DNA of 21,676 nt from Candidatus Scatousia excrementipullorum (GCA_017694215.1 JADIND010000219.1:1-21676), one strand, 5' to 3'; numbered from the stretch's first letter, positions 7,094 to 15,237 are shown. Program-made: numbers and translations. Notes: generated from the letters alone by a model not told the origin.

Positions 7094-7365
7094 TGTTTTT
7101 ACCTCTTTCCTTTTCTCAAGATTCCAAACTTGATATTATCTTTCCATTTCGACTATATATATCATACAACAGAAAAAATAAAGTGCAATATATTGTTGCG
7201 AAACACAAAGTAATATTCCTTAATCTCTATAGACAATACATAATTCCTCTGTTTGCATGATATATTTTCTTCAATATTATATAAAAAGTTGATGTGTAAT
7301 TTTAAAGGTTTTGGCATAATAAAAATGTTGCCGTTGAGCGTATATTTTATAGGTGGTTAAATAAT

Positions 7366-7539
7366 ATGAATTTACACGAACAATGTTTGCTCCGTTATCT
7401 TAAAAATCCTGATGAGCTTTCTTATTCTACCGAAATATTAAAGTTAAATAATTTTATTTTGGAAAAGCGGTTTATAGTAAAAAATTTTGTTGCCAAATCT
7501 TCCCAATTCAATTATACTGATAATAAAGATTTGGGATAA
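7366..7539 (+). CDS. Small 57-aa protein upstream of the diguanylate cyclase gene
   Basis: This 57-codon frame begins MNLHEQCLLRYLKNPDELSY and ends DNKDLG before TAA. It is preceded by an AGGTGG Shine-Dalgarno sequence 8 bases before the ATG. Its stop is 8 bases before the ATG of the CHASE2-GGDEF gene, which has no clear Shine-Dalgarno sequence of its own. Translational coupling within one operon is therefore likely. The product is soluble, Leu/Asn/Lys-rich and has no recognised domain. It might be a small partner or regulator of the cyclase; this is inference only. Confidence 0.6.
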   Translation: MNLHEQCLLRYLKNPDELSYSTEILKLNNFILEKRFIVKNFVAKSSQFNYTDNKDLG

Positions 7540-7547
7540 AATTTGTT

Positions 7548-9329
7548 ATGCTTAAAAAACTTTTATATACATTATGGTTGGTATTATTCTGTGCCATTGT
7601 GTTTATAACTTCAAAAAGTGCTAATATAACTGCATTTATTGATGTTATAGAAAATCGTACCTTTGATTTGCGGCAAAATGTTTTGATTAAAAATAAAGCT
7701 AAACATCATAATGATAAAATAGTTATTGTCGCTATTGACGATGCCAGTTATGAATATATTCTTGATAATTATGGCGAATGGCCGTTACCAAGAGATGTTT
7801 ACGCAAAGCTGGTTGATTTTTTACAGATTCAAAAACCTGATATAGTTGCCTTTGATTTGATGTTTGTTAAATCCATGAAAAGTGCTATGGAAGCAGATAA
7901 CTCCCTAATTGAAGCTTTCAAAAAATACGATAATCTTTATACTGCAATGAATTTTGATAACCAGCCTGACGATTTAAGGATACCTCCGTCTTTACCGGAT
8001 AGACTTTCTGTCAATGTTGATAATAAATCAAAGAGAGTCACTTTTGAGGCTCAAACTTACCATAATTGCAGAGTCGTTCTTGATGGTATTCTTAATGCTA
8101 CACCAAATATTGGTATTATAAATGTTTCACGTGCAGATGACGGTATTTTAAGAAAAATGCCGGTATTTCTTAAATATCAGGGTAAGTTTTATCCTCAACT
8201 GGGATTTAAAATCGGAACTGACTATTTGAAAAAAAATGAAAATTTATCAGTAGATAAGTTTGTTATTGATAAAAATGATGAAGTTATCCTTGGAAATAGA
8301 AAAATTCGGCTCGATAGCGGTGGTAATGTTATTTTAAACTGGTATGGCGGTGCCGGAACTTATGAGTATATCCCGTTATATAAACTTATAAAAATCGCTA
8401 AAGGTGAACTTGCTAATTCGTATGATTTCAATAATAAGATTATTTATTTCGGAACTACTGCTTCCAGTTTATTTGATATTAAGACAACGCCTGTCAGCAG
8501 AGTGTTTCCGGGTGTTGAAGTTCAGGCAACTTATTTGAATAATCTTATTGATAATAATTTTATTCATAAGGCCGGTAAGCCTGTCACTATTGTGATGGGT
8601 GTGTTTATGGCTATTTTGACGGGCATTATTATTATGTGCGTAAGTTCGGCTTTTGTAGCTTCGCTGGCTTCGTTCTCAATTTATGTTGTTTATGTGCTGG
8701 CTGCTTATTTTGCGATGAGATATTTTAATTGCTGGCTTGATATTGTTTATCCGCTTTTGCTTGCAATTACGGCATTTATTTCGGCTTTTATCGTAAAATA
8801 TCTTATTAAATCAAGGGACTTTGAACATCAATACAAGCTTGCGACAACGGACGGGCTTACTGAGCTGTTTAATCACAGATATTTTCAGGAACAGATGGCT
8901 ATGCAGGTTGAAAACTGCAAACGTTACAATACGGAATTTTCTATGATAATTCTGGATATTGACTTTTTCAAGAAGTTTAATGATACATTCGGACATCAGG
9001 CTGGGGATGCAGTTTTGTGGCAGGTTGCACAAACTTTAAAGAAAAATGTACGTGCTACTGATATAGTTTGCAGGTACGGCGGAGAGGAAATGAGTATTAT
9101 TTTACCTAATACAGGGAAAAATGTAGCACATTCCACTGCCGAAAAGATTTGTCAGAGGGTTTCTGCTAATAAAATTAAGCTTCAAGGAGATAGAGAAGTT
9201 TCTGTGACTATCAGTTTGGGAGTTTCAACGTTTCCGTATGACGGAAAAACTCCTTCCGAAATGATTGATGCTGCTGATAAACGCCTGTACAATGCTAAAA
9301 ATAGCGGTAGAAATAAGGTGGGTGAATAA
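7548..9329 (+). CDS. CHASE2-domain membrane diguanylate cyclase (GGDEF family)
   Basis: This 593-residue sensor enzyme is predicted to make cyclic di-GMP from two GTP. The order is an N-terminal transmembrane segment (about 5-22), an extracytoplasmic CHASE2 domain (about 25-335, with IVIVAIDDASYEYI and PDIVAFDLMF), a block of three transmembrane segments (about 343-425) and a GGDEF domain (about 434-590). The GGDEF domain has DGLTELFNHRYF, LDIDFFKKFND and the active-site sequence GGEEM (about 511). The inhibitory I-site RxxD is present as RATD, five residues before GGEEM, so product feedback is expected. GGEEM instead of GGDEF/GGEEF is a mild variant that should keep activity. It is the middle gene of a three-gene operon. 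Confidence 0.93.
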   Translation: MLKKLLYTLWLVLFCAIVFITSKSANITAFIDVIENRTFDLRQNVLIKNKAKHHNDKIVIVAIDDASYEYILDNYGEWPLPRDVYAKLVDFLQIQKPDIVAFDLMFVKSMKSAMEADNSLIEAFKKYDNLYTAMNFDNQPDDLRIPPSLPDRLSVNVDNKSKRVTFEAQTYHNCRVVLDGILNATPNIGIINVSRADDGILRKMPVFLKYQGKFYPQLGFKIGTDYLKKNENLSVDKFVIDKNDEVILGNRKIRLDSGGNVILNWYGGAGTYEYIPLYKLIKIAKGELANSYDFNNKIIYFGTTASSLFDIKTTPVSRVFPGVEVQATYLNNLIDNNFIHKAGKPVTIVMGVFMAILTGIIIMCVSSAFVASLASFSIYVVYVLAAYFAMRYFNCWLDIVYPLLLAITAFISAFIVKYLIKSRDFEHQYKLATTDGLTELFNHRYFQEQMAMQVENCKRYNTEFSMIILDIDFFKKFNDTFGHQAGDAVLWQVAQTLKKNVRATDIVCRYGGEEMSIILPNTGKNVAHSTAEKICQRVSANKIKLQGDREVSVTISLGVSTFPYDGKTPSEMIDAADKRLYNAKNSGRNKVGE

Positions 9330-9344
9330 AAGGAGAAAATTTTG

Positions 9345-9965
9345 ATGGATAAAATTAATTATACGGTTACTCTTGACGATTGCAGAGATTATGTTAAATA
9401 TCAGCTTAAAATTCCGAGAGTAAGAAAATATATAATGAAAGCACCTTTATCCTTATTAAAAATTTGTGTTATTGTGTTTATTGTGTTTTCACTTTCCTCA
9501 ATACCGGCACTTTGGAATTATTGGCAGACATTACAGACAACACAGGGGCTGGGATTATCTAATCTTCTTAGTATAATATTTCATTTTACAGTTTTAATCT
9601 TAAGTGTAAGCTGGCCGTTTATTCTTATTATGATTGTTTTTTTTGCTGTATATTTCTCTTTGTATTACTTTGACCTGTTTCATATTTTGTCTAAAAAAAT
9701 TTATAAACTGTTAGAGGGCGGAGATTTAAGTGTTGATTTAGAAATAAAAGATGAAGGTTTGTGTGCATACGGTAAAGGTCGTTCTTCATCTGTAAACTGG
9801 AATGGCATTATTGATATTTATGATACAGGAAAAATTTTTCTTATTTTTATTACGGATTATCAGGCTGTTGTTATTCCGAAAAGAGCCTTTGGTAATGAAG
9901 AAAACGCACAAGAGTTCTTTAATTTAGTCAGCAGCAAATTAGCAGACTTGAAGAAGAGCTGTTAA
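9345..9965 (+). CDS. YcxB-like membrane protein
   Basis: This 206-residue protein has two transmembrane segments (about 39-58 and 85-110) between a short cytoplasmic N-terminal part and a C-terminal YcxB-like domain of about 80 residues. The latter has SSVNWNGIIDIYDTGKIFLIFI and VVIPKRAF, the typical W..I..IYDTG...IPKRAF pattern. The family function is unknown. The ATG at 9345 is chosen because AGGAG (9331-9335) lies 9 bases upstream; an in-frame TTG at 9342 is the alternative. It begins 15 bases after the diguanylate cyclase gene, so it is in the same operon and could modulate or accompany that sensor. Its last 27 bases overlap the convergent dus gene. Confidence 0.85.
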   Translation: MDKINYTVTLDDCRDYVKYQLKIPRVRKYIMKAPLSLLKICVIVFIVFSLSSIPALWNYWQTLQTTQGLGLSNLLSIIFHFTVLILSVSWPFILIMIVFFAVYFSLYYFDLFHILSKKIYKLLEGGDLSVDLEIKDEGLCAYGKGRSSSVNWNGIIDIYDTGKIFLIFITDYQAVVIPKRAFGNEENAQEFFNLVSSKLADLKKSC

Positions 9966-10898
9966 TGTAGATATTATCTTTCCGTAATCTTCTTCTGTAA
10001 CGAGTACGGAGCGAATTTTTGCTGCATTTTTTATTCCTGCAATGTAATAAGGATAAAATTTTCTGAAGAATTTTATCCCTACCTTTTCCCCGCGAAGTTC
10101 TATTTCTCCGTCCAGATGAGTTTTTAATATTTTAATTTTTTCTTCAATAGAAGGTTCGGGAAGTTTTTCTCCGGTGGCAAAATAGTGTTCAATTCTGCCT
10201 ATTAGTGTAGGATCTCCCATTGAGGCTCTTCCTACAGCAACCCCGTCTGCTCCTGATTCCTCAAGACATTGAATTGCACTATCAATCGATGTTACATCCC
10301 CGTTTGCAAACACCGGAATATCTACATTTTCTTTTAATTTTCTAATCATTTTCCAGTCGGCATTTCCGGAATACATCTGTGAGCGGGTTCTTCCGTGAAT
10401 TGTTATAAATTCTGCTCCGGCCTTTTGCATCTGTTGTCCGAATTCTACAAAATTCAGTTCATCCAAGGTATAGCCGAGTCGAAATTTTACGCTCACCGGC
10501 TTATTTGTACCGTCTTTTACTGCTTTTACAAGATCTGCCGCAAGGGCCGGATTTCTCATTAATGAACATCCATCCTGTCCTTTTACGACCTTATTTACAG
10601 GGCATCCCATGTTTATGTCAATCATATCTGCCATTGGGGTGAGATATTCCGCTGCAGCTCTCATCAGGTGTGGTTTATGCCCGCTTATCTGATATGAAAT
10701 AGGTGAATGGTCGGCTTCACGTTTTATAATATCTCCGCCTTTTACCTGTGCAAGAAATTCAGAACTAATCATTTCGGTTGTCAGAAGGGCATTTTGTGAG
10801 TATTTTCTCACAAGGCTTCTTAGTACATAATCTGTAATCCCCGCCATGGGAGCAAGTGATACTCGGCTTTGTATAAGTGTGTTTACTCTATTTTGCAT
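9939..10898 (-). CDS. dusB: tRNA-dihydrouridine synthase, DusB-like
   Basis: Dus enzymes reduce uridine to dihydrouridine in the tRNA D-loop using FMN and NADPH. The 319-residue protein has LAPMAGITD at residues 15-23, INMGCPVNKV with the catalytic-acid Cys (C99), GCSLMRNP, VKFRLGY, the FMN-phosphate region ITIHGRTRSQMYSG, VFANGDV and GRASMGDPTLI. The overall pattern is of the NifR3/DusB type. Its start overlaps the end of the upstream TPR gene by 11 bases, which indicates translational coupling. Its 3' end overlaps the convergent YcxB-like gene by 27 bases, with no terminator between them. Confidence 0.93.
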   Translation of the reverse strand: MQNRVNTLIQSRVSLAPMAGITDYVLRSLVRKYSQNALLTTEMISSEFLAQVKGGDIIKREADHSPISYQISGHKPHLMRAAAEYLTPMADMIDINMGCPVNKVVKGQDGCSLMRNPALAADLVKAVKDGTNKPVSVKFRLGYTLDELNFVEFGQQMQKAGAEFITIHGRTRSQMYSGNADWKMIRKLKENVDIPVFANGDVTSIDSAIQCLEESGADGVAVGRASMGDPTLIGRIEHYFATGEKLPEPSIEEKIKILKTHLDGEIELRGEKVGIKFFRKFYPYYIAGIKNAAKIRSVLVTEEDYGKIISTLTALLQVC

Positions 10899-12999
10899 AA
10901 TCTTTCAATTCTTCCGCTCTGGTTTTTGCGTACTGTTTGTATTCATCATCCGGGGCTGCTGAATTTGCATAGGCCGTATAATAGTTATATGCTTCCTTAT
11001 ATTTTTCAAGAGTATCATAATCTGCGGCAAGCATATAATTTATTATAATTAAATCAGGATTATTTTGTGCAAGAGCCTTTTCAAAATCTTTAATAGCTTC
11101 TGCAGGCTGTTTTTTGCTGTCGTAAATCATGCCTCTGTAATAAAGTGCATAAGCATTTTTGTCATCAGCCGCGATTACTTTATTCAATAAAGCAAGACTT
11201 TCATCGTATTTTTCATTTTCATAAAGGCTTATGGCTTCGTTAAGTGTGTTTGCCTTGTTTTGTTCCTTTATTTGAGCAAGCAAATCAGATGCCTGCTGGT
11301 TGTTTCTATTGAGCGTCAGAGCTTTGTTCAAATAAGCCTCAGCCTGTGTATAGTCTTCGCTGTCCGCATAGAGTGCCCCTATATAAAAGGCAGTATCCGA
11401 ATCTGTAGGTTTAAGTTCAAATGCTTTTTTGTAATACGTAATTGCGGCATTTATATCATTCATATTCTGGTAAGATGAGGCTATACCTATCATTGAGTCA
11501 TATGTAGGCGGGTTTATTTTTGAGTATTCAGCAATGGCATTTTCGTAATCTTTTGCGTTGTAATATTCTGCAGCCTGTGTAAATGTTGAATTTATATTCT
11601 GTTCTTTTATTGAATTTAATGTTGTATAAACCTGGTTGCTATCCGGAAATTTTGTGCGGGCAATGCTTAAAGTGTTCAATGCCGCTTCTGACTGACCTGC
11701 TTCATTCAGTGCTATTGCAAGATTTGTGTAGATTTCTCCAGTTGTATCTTTGGGCAGGACTTCTTTATACAGAGTAATCGCGTCATCATATTTCTTTTGT
11801 TTATGCAAATCCAGTGCATAAGTATAGAGCATACTTGTAATGTTTGTGTCTTTTGCATTTTTCTTCAGATAATCAATAAACTGCGGAACAGTCATATCGT
11901 TTCTTGCACTTGCAAACATTTCATTCTGTGCGGTTTCGTTTGCCGGATCAAGTGAAAGGACTTTTTTGTATGCAGCCTGTGCAGCCTTGTTATCCCCGAG
12001 TGCCGCAAGACATTGTGCTTTGTACAGGTTTGCACTTACATTATCAGGGTAAAGTATAAGAACGGAATCATATGCAATTAGTGCCGTTTTATAGTCGCCC
12101 TTTTGCTGGTATAAGGTTCCCGTGTTAATTCTTGTATTTACGTTAGAAGGATTAAGCTGTTCAGCTTTTTTATAGTATGCAAGTGCCTCCTCAAGTTTAC
12201 CCTGTTTTTGAAGAATAGCACCGAGATTGGATGTTATATCCGCATCTGACGGAGTTTCTTCAAGTTTTTTCTTGTAAATCCTTTCTAAAGCGAATAAAAC
12301 TTCTTTGTTGTCTGTACTTTTTGTTAAAATATAGTTAAATTCCTCTACTGCAGCTTCTTCAGAACCAAGTTTGTCGAGAAGTTTCGCATAAGACAGTCTG
12401 AGCGGAATGTCTGACGGAGAAACTGAAATTGCTTTTCTGTAATATTCGGCGGCTTTGGGTTCATTACCCAGAAGTTTCATTATGTCACCGGTTTGTTTAT
12501 AACTCTCTTTTATTAATTCTTTGCTGCCCAGTGACTGATTAAATTCATATGCTGCTGCAGCAAAGTTGCCTTCAGCTCTGAGCTGTCTGGCTTTTTCATA
12601 TCTTGATTCAGGGCTTAAGTCAAATTTAAGAACAGAAAGGCATTTATTTAAGTTATTTGTTACCGGTGTAATTCCCTGTGCAGAATTCTTGACCTGATTT
12701 TCGTTCGGATAATACTGCATGTAAAATAGTGCACTTCTGTAATCATCGGCAGCCTTTTCCCAGTTTTTTTCGCTATTTGCATAATATGTTCCTCTTGCAA
12801 GATAAGAATTTATCAATCCTATTCTTGCGGAATTGTCGAGGTAATTAATTCTCAAGGCATTTTTGAATTCAGTAACAGCACCTGAATACTGATAGTTTGA
12901 CAGGTACTGCTGCCCTAAGTCAAAATGCTCCTTAAAATCAGCGAATGCAGGTGAAGTAAGCGTGATTGCACAAACCAAAGTGATTACGGATTTTTTCAT
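10888..12999 (-). CDS. Secreted TPR-repeat protein
   Basis: This 703-residue protein starts with a signal peptide (MKKSVITLVCAITLTSPAFA, cleavage after Ala20). The remainder is almost entirely tetratricopeptide repeats of about 34 residues, for example AAEYYRKAISVSPSD, ALAYYKKAEQLNPSN and AITYYKKAFELKPTD. Such proteins act as extracytoplasmic protein-protein scaffolds. No enzymatic domain is visible. The ATG at 12999 is preferred over an in-frame ATG at 13014 because GAGGG lies 8 bases upstream and the signal peptide then starts normally. It is the first gene of an operon with dusB. An 18-bp perfect palindrome lies just upstream. Confidence 0.9.
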   Translation of the reverse strand: MKKSVITLVCAITLTSPAFADFKEHFDLGQQYLSNYQYSGAVTEFKNALRINYLDNSARIGLINSYLARGTYYANSEKNWEKAADDYRSALFYMQYYPNENQVKNSAQGITPVTNNLNKCLSVLKFDLSPESRYEKARQLRAEGNFAAAAYEFNQSLGSKELIKESYKQTGDIMKLLGNEPKAAEYYRKAISVSPSDIPLRLSYAKLLDKLGSEEAAVEEFNYILTKSTDNKEVLFALERIYKKKLEETPSDADITSNLGAILQKQGKLEEALAYYKKAEQLNPSNVNTRINTGTLYQQKGDYKTALIAYDSVLILYPDNVSANLYKAQCLAALGDNKAAQAAYKKVLSLDPANETAQNEMFASARNDMTVPQFIDYLKKNAKDTNITSMLYTYALDLHKQKKYDDAITLYKEVLPKDTTGEIYTNLAIALNEAGQSEAALNTLSIARTKFPDSNQVYTTLNSIKEQNINSTFTQAAEYYNAKDYENAIAEYSKINPPTYDSMIGIASSYQNMNDINAAITYYKKAFELKPTDSDTAFYIGALYADSEDYTQAEAYLNKALTLNRNNQQASDLLAQIKEQNKANTLNEAISLYENEKYDESLALLNKVIAADDKNAYALYYRGMIYDSKKQPAEAIKDFEKALAQNNPDLIIINYMLAADYDTLEKYKEAYNYYTAYANSAAPDDEYKQYAKTRAEELKDYAK

Positions 13000-13022
13000 G
13001 TTAAATGCCCTCATATTATCAC

Positions 13023-13075
13023 TGTATTAATCTTAATACAATAATAACCGATTGTATATTCCATTTGTATTAATC
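13023..13075. promoter_or_regulatory. Palindromic operator candidate upstream of the TPR gene
   Basis: TGTATTAATCTTAATACA (13023-13040) is a perfect inverted repeat with 8-bp arms and a 2-bp centre, 24 bases upstream of the TPR start codon. A 10-base half-site, TGTATTAATC, recurs at 13066-13075, 43 bp away (about four helical turns). The arrangement fits a dimeric transcription factor, but none is identified. Confidence 0.45.
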
Positions 13076-13109
13076 ACTTTTACAATTTAATAATTTGTTA
13101 CGAGTATTA

Positions 13110-13134
13110 AAAAAGGACCTGATTTTTCAGGTCC
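13110..13134 (-). terminator. Strong rho-independent terminator of the 50-aa gene
   Basis: On the minus strand a perfect 7-bp stem GGACCTG/CAGGTCC with an A-rich 6-base loop is followed by a T5 run. It lies 26 bases after the stop of the small gene at 13160-13312. Confidence 0.9.
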
Positions 13135-13159
13135 CTGTTGAAATTGTGACATAAACGAG

Positions 13160-13312
13160 TTATTCAAAATCAGTTTTTGAAATGAATACAAGCATTTCAT
13201 CAAACATTTTCTGCAACGGAACTTCCATTGAAATTTCCGGCATTTTGTCCAGGCTCAATTCTTCATTCTTTAAAGCGTCAATAATCTCGTTTTTTGGGGT
13301 TTTTGTCATCAT
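13160..13312 (-). CDS. Small 50-aa conserved-looking protein
   Basis: This short minus-strand gene encodes MMTKTPKNEIIDALKNEELS and continues to KMFDEMLVFISKTDFE, 50 residues. An AGGAG Shine-Dalgarno sequence lies 8 bases before the first of two tandem ATG codons. The stop is followed by the strong terminator at 13110-13134. The product is acidic and helical in appearance (an I-DALKNEELSL helix, then a MFDEMLVFIS helix), with no signal peptide and no recognised family. It has its own transcription unit, divergent from infC. The combination of Shine-Dalgarno sequence, frame and terminator makes it much more credible than an overlapping longer plus-strand frame at 13182-13481. Confidence 0.72.
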   Translation of the reverse strand: MMTKTPKNEIIDALKNEELSLDKMPEISMEVPLQKMFDEMLVFISKTDFE

Positions 13313-13484
13313 AAATAATACTCCTGTTTATTCTTCCGTTCAACAATTTGTATATCGGCATATATTTGATAAAACTTTAATATATCTTTTGGATATATAT
13401 GCTCAAACTTTAATCATTGACTGCTTAACCGGCAATTTTAACAAAATTTTAACATTTTGTTACAAAAAAATAATTACCTAAAAG

Positions 13485-13513
13485 TTAACTAAATTCTATG
13501 TTTGTGCTAGCAT
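13485..13513 (+). promoter_or_regulatory. Putative infC promoter
   Basis: TTAACT (13485-13490) and TAGCAT (13508-13513) are separated by 17 bp, about 30 bases before the proposed infC start. The match is only moderate; TAATAT at 13514-13519 is an alternative -10. Confidence 0.35.
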
Positions 13514-13545
13514 TAATATGTTACAAGATATAAGGAGATACAAAA

Positions 13546-14079
13546 ATAGCTAACGATAACAGACAAAAGGACAGAGATAAAGTTATTATGAACGAAAGAA
13601 TTCGTTCGAAAGAAGTGAGATTAATCGGTGAAAACGGAGAAAATCACGGTATTGTTGAAACTTCAAAAGCCTTAAGAATGGCTTATGATGCGGATTTGGA
13701 TTTAGTTTTAATCAGCCCTAACCAGGAACCGCCGGTTGCTAAGATTTTAAATTACGGTAAATATAAGTATGAACTTGAAAAGAAAGCTAAAGAAGCAAAG
13801 AAAAAGCAGCATACGGTTGATGTTAAAGAGGTTAAAATCCGCTATAAAATAGATACTCACGACTATCTTGTAAGAATTAAAAGTATTCAAAAATTTATTG
13901 CTCAGGGTAACAAAGTTAAAGTTGTGATAATGATGAGAGGAAGGGAAATGCAGCATTCTAATCTGGCATTTGACCTTGCTAACAGATTTATAGAAGATTT
14001 GAAAAATGAGCCGCTTGTGGTTGAGAAAAAACCTATGCTGGAAGGCCGTAACGTAACGTTATATCTTGGCCCGCAGTAG
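13546..14079 (+). CDS. infC: Translation initiation factor IF-3 (ATA start)
   Basis: IF-3 binds the 30S subunit, prevents premature 50S joining and rejects non-AUG starts. The product shows the N-domain (NERIRSKEVRLIGENGENHG, DLVLISP), the KYKYELEKKAKEAKKKQ linker, and the C-domain (VKEVKIRYKIDTHDYLVRI, VKVVIMMRGREM, GRNVTLYLGPQ). An in-frame ATG exists at 13588. However, the frame extends upstream to ATA at 13546, encoding (M)ANDNRQKDRDKVIMNER, with AAGGAG exactly 8 bases before the ATA; no Shine-Dalgarno sequence serves the ATG. The product is then 177 residues, the normal IF-3 size. Rare start codons are a hallmark of infC and allow IF-3 to limit its own synthesis. The usual downstream rpmI-rplT genes are absent; a convergent accessory gene follows after 3 bases. 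Confidence 0.95.
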   Translation: MANDNRQKDRDKVIMNERIRSKEVRLIGENGENHGIVETSKALRMAYDADLDLVLISPNQEPPVAKILNYGKYKYELEKKAKEAKKKQHTVDVKEVKIRYKIDTHDYLVRIKSIQKFIAQGNKVKVVIMMRGREMQHSNLAFDLANRFIEDLKNEPLVVEKKPMLEGRNVTLYLGPQ

Positions 14080-14082
14080 TTT

Positions 14083-15063
14083 TTAGCGTTCGATACCGCC
14101 TAAATCAGTGATATAACCGTTTTTAACGTTATCTATACTAATATCGTGATGTTTGAGGTTGTTTCGTTTAAGCCATTCATGCAGCATAATCCCTTCATGT
14201 TTCGGGTAAGAATAAGGTCCGATGTATTCCACAATAGTCCAGCCGCCTTTGTAGCCGTCATAGTCCTTAAATTGTGTTGCAACGCTTATATTTCCATGTT
14301 CATCATATTTTACCCCTTTTTCATACAGAATCATATCTTCATATATTTCTGTAGGAAATTGGGATTTATCTTCAACCTGTTTAATCAGAGGATTTGCAAA
14401 ATATAATTCCGGAATGTTACATATTTTTTCGTCTTTTAGAGCGTGATATACTGCCAGTTCTCCAAAAATGCTGTAAGAACTTATTTCTTCCGGCTTAATA
14501 TATGTTTTCATGGCTGTTTCGTTCCCGTCTTTATCCCACAATTTAAATACGGTACTATTTTCGCCTGAGCCGATGTATTCAAAGTCTATTCTTTTGCCGT
14601 TAAGCTCAATATAGCTGTCAGTTTCATTAATAAGCGATTTATTTTGTCTTATGTGATAAGAGAGTGTGTCCAGAGTTTCTCTGATTTTGTTGAGTTGTAT
14701 TCCGCGGAACAGTTCAGGTACTTTGTTAATTATGAAAGTGTCCTTGTTTTGACTGTTAAGTTTTTTTATTAGTGCGGCGAATTTGAATGCTGCATCATCA
14801 TTTTTTCCGTCAAACAGGTTTAATGTGTCAAGGCTTTTCATGTTATTTGCAAAAAAGTTAATTCTTCCTCTTTTGTAATCACTTCTATGGATGGAGAAGG
14901 AATCATTAAAATATATACCGCTGATAAAGTCGTTTTGACGGATTTCGTCAAGATTTTTTTCTATTTTTGAAAGATTAACCATGCCTGTAAAGTCAGGGCT
15001 ATTGGTATTTTTTTGAGTTGTGCGGGTGTAAATATTATACGGGGTAAGATTTTGAACTTTCAT
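14083..15063 (-). CDS. Tagged kinase-like protein ending just after its DLGG motif
   Basis: This protein is 326 residues if it begins at the ATG at 15063; a TTG at 15081 would add six. No clear Shine-Dalgarno sequence is seen at either. An Asn/Thr-rich N-terminus carries the motif SPDFTGMV (DFTG at residues 24-27). Residues about 40-150 are helical and unassigned. A kinase fold follows: FEYIGSGENSTVFKL (glycine-rich loop, about 160-172), AMKTY (Lys near 184), VEYIG (hinge-like), KHHDISIDNVKNG (catalytic loop with Asp near 305 and Asn near 310) and ITDLGG (metal-binding DFG counterpart, about 318). The protein ends seven residues beyond DL, so there is no activation segment or C-terminal helices. 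It may be a minimal atypical kinase or a truncated gene. Effector-like function is inference. Confidence 0.75.
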   Translation of the reverse strand: MKVQNLTPYNIYTRTTQKNTNSPDFTGMVNLSKIEKNLDEIRQNDFISGIYFNDSFSIHRSDYKRGRINFFANNMKSLDTLNLFDGKNDDAAFKFAALIKKLNSQNKDTFIINKVPELFRGIQLNKIRETLDTLSYHIRQNKSLINETDSYIELNGKRIDFEYIGSGENSTVFKLWDKDGNETAMKTYIKPEEISSYSIFGELAVYHALKDEKICNIPELYFANPLIKQVEDKSQFPTEIYEDMILYEKGVKYDEHGNISVATQFKDYDGYKGGWTIVEYIGPYSYPKHEGIMLHEWLKRNNLKHHDISIDNVKNGYITDLGGIER

Positions 15064-15153
15064 ATTGATAGTAAAACTCAAACATGAAAATTTTTGCTAC
15101 AAAATAAACATGATGTTATAATAAGTTGCTGAAACGCTCTGAAAATAAGTGAC

Positions 15154-15181
15154 TTGACTTCAAAAGTTTATTACATATAAT
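15154..15181 (+). promoter_or_regulatory. Promoter of tRNA-Phe
   Basis: TTGACT (15154-15159) and a perfect TATAAT (15176-15181) are separated by 16 bp. The expected start near 15188 gives a leader of about 50 bases before the tRNA. Confidence 0.75.
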
Positions 15182-15237
15182 ATAAAATGTAGTTAATCAA
15201 GCTGCGACTGAAAATTTTGATTAAAGAATACATTTAT

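Noticed and set aside
7094..7365. Riboswitch or leader RNA upstream of the diguanylate cyclase operon
   Set aside because: No conserved c-di-GMP riboswitch elements or stable terminator/antiterminator pair could be seen by eye.
13182..13481. Plus-strand 99-codon frame as a gene
   Set aside because: It overlaps the minus-strand 50-aa gene that has a Shine-Dalgarno sequence and terminator, lacks a Shine-Dalgarno sequence itself, and its translation looks like antisense of coding DNA.
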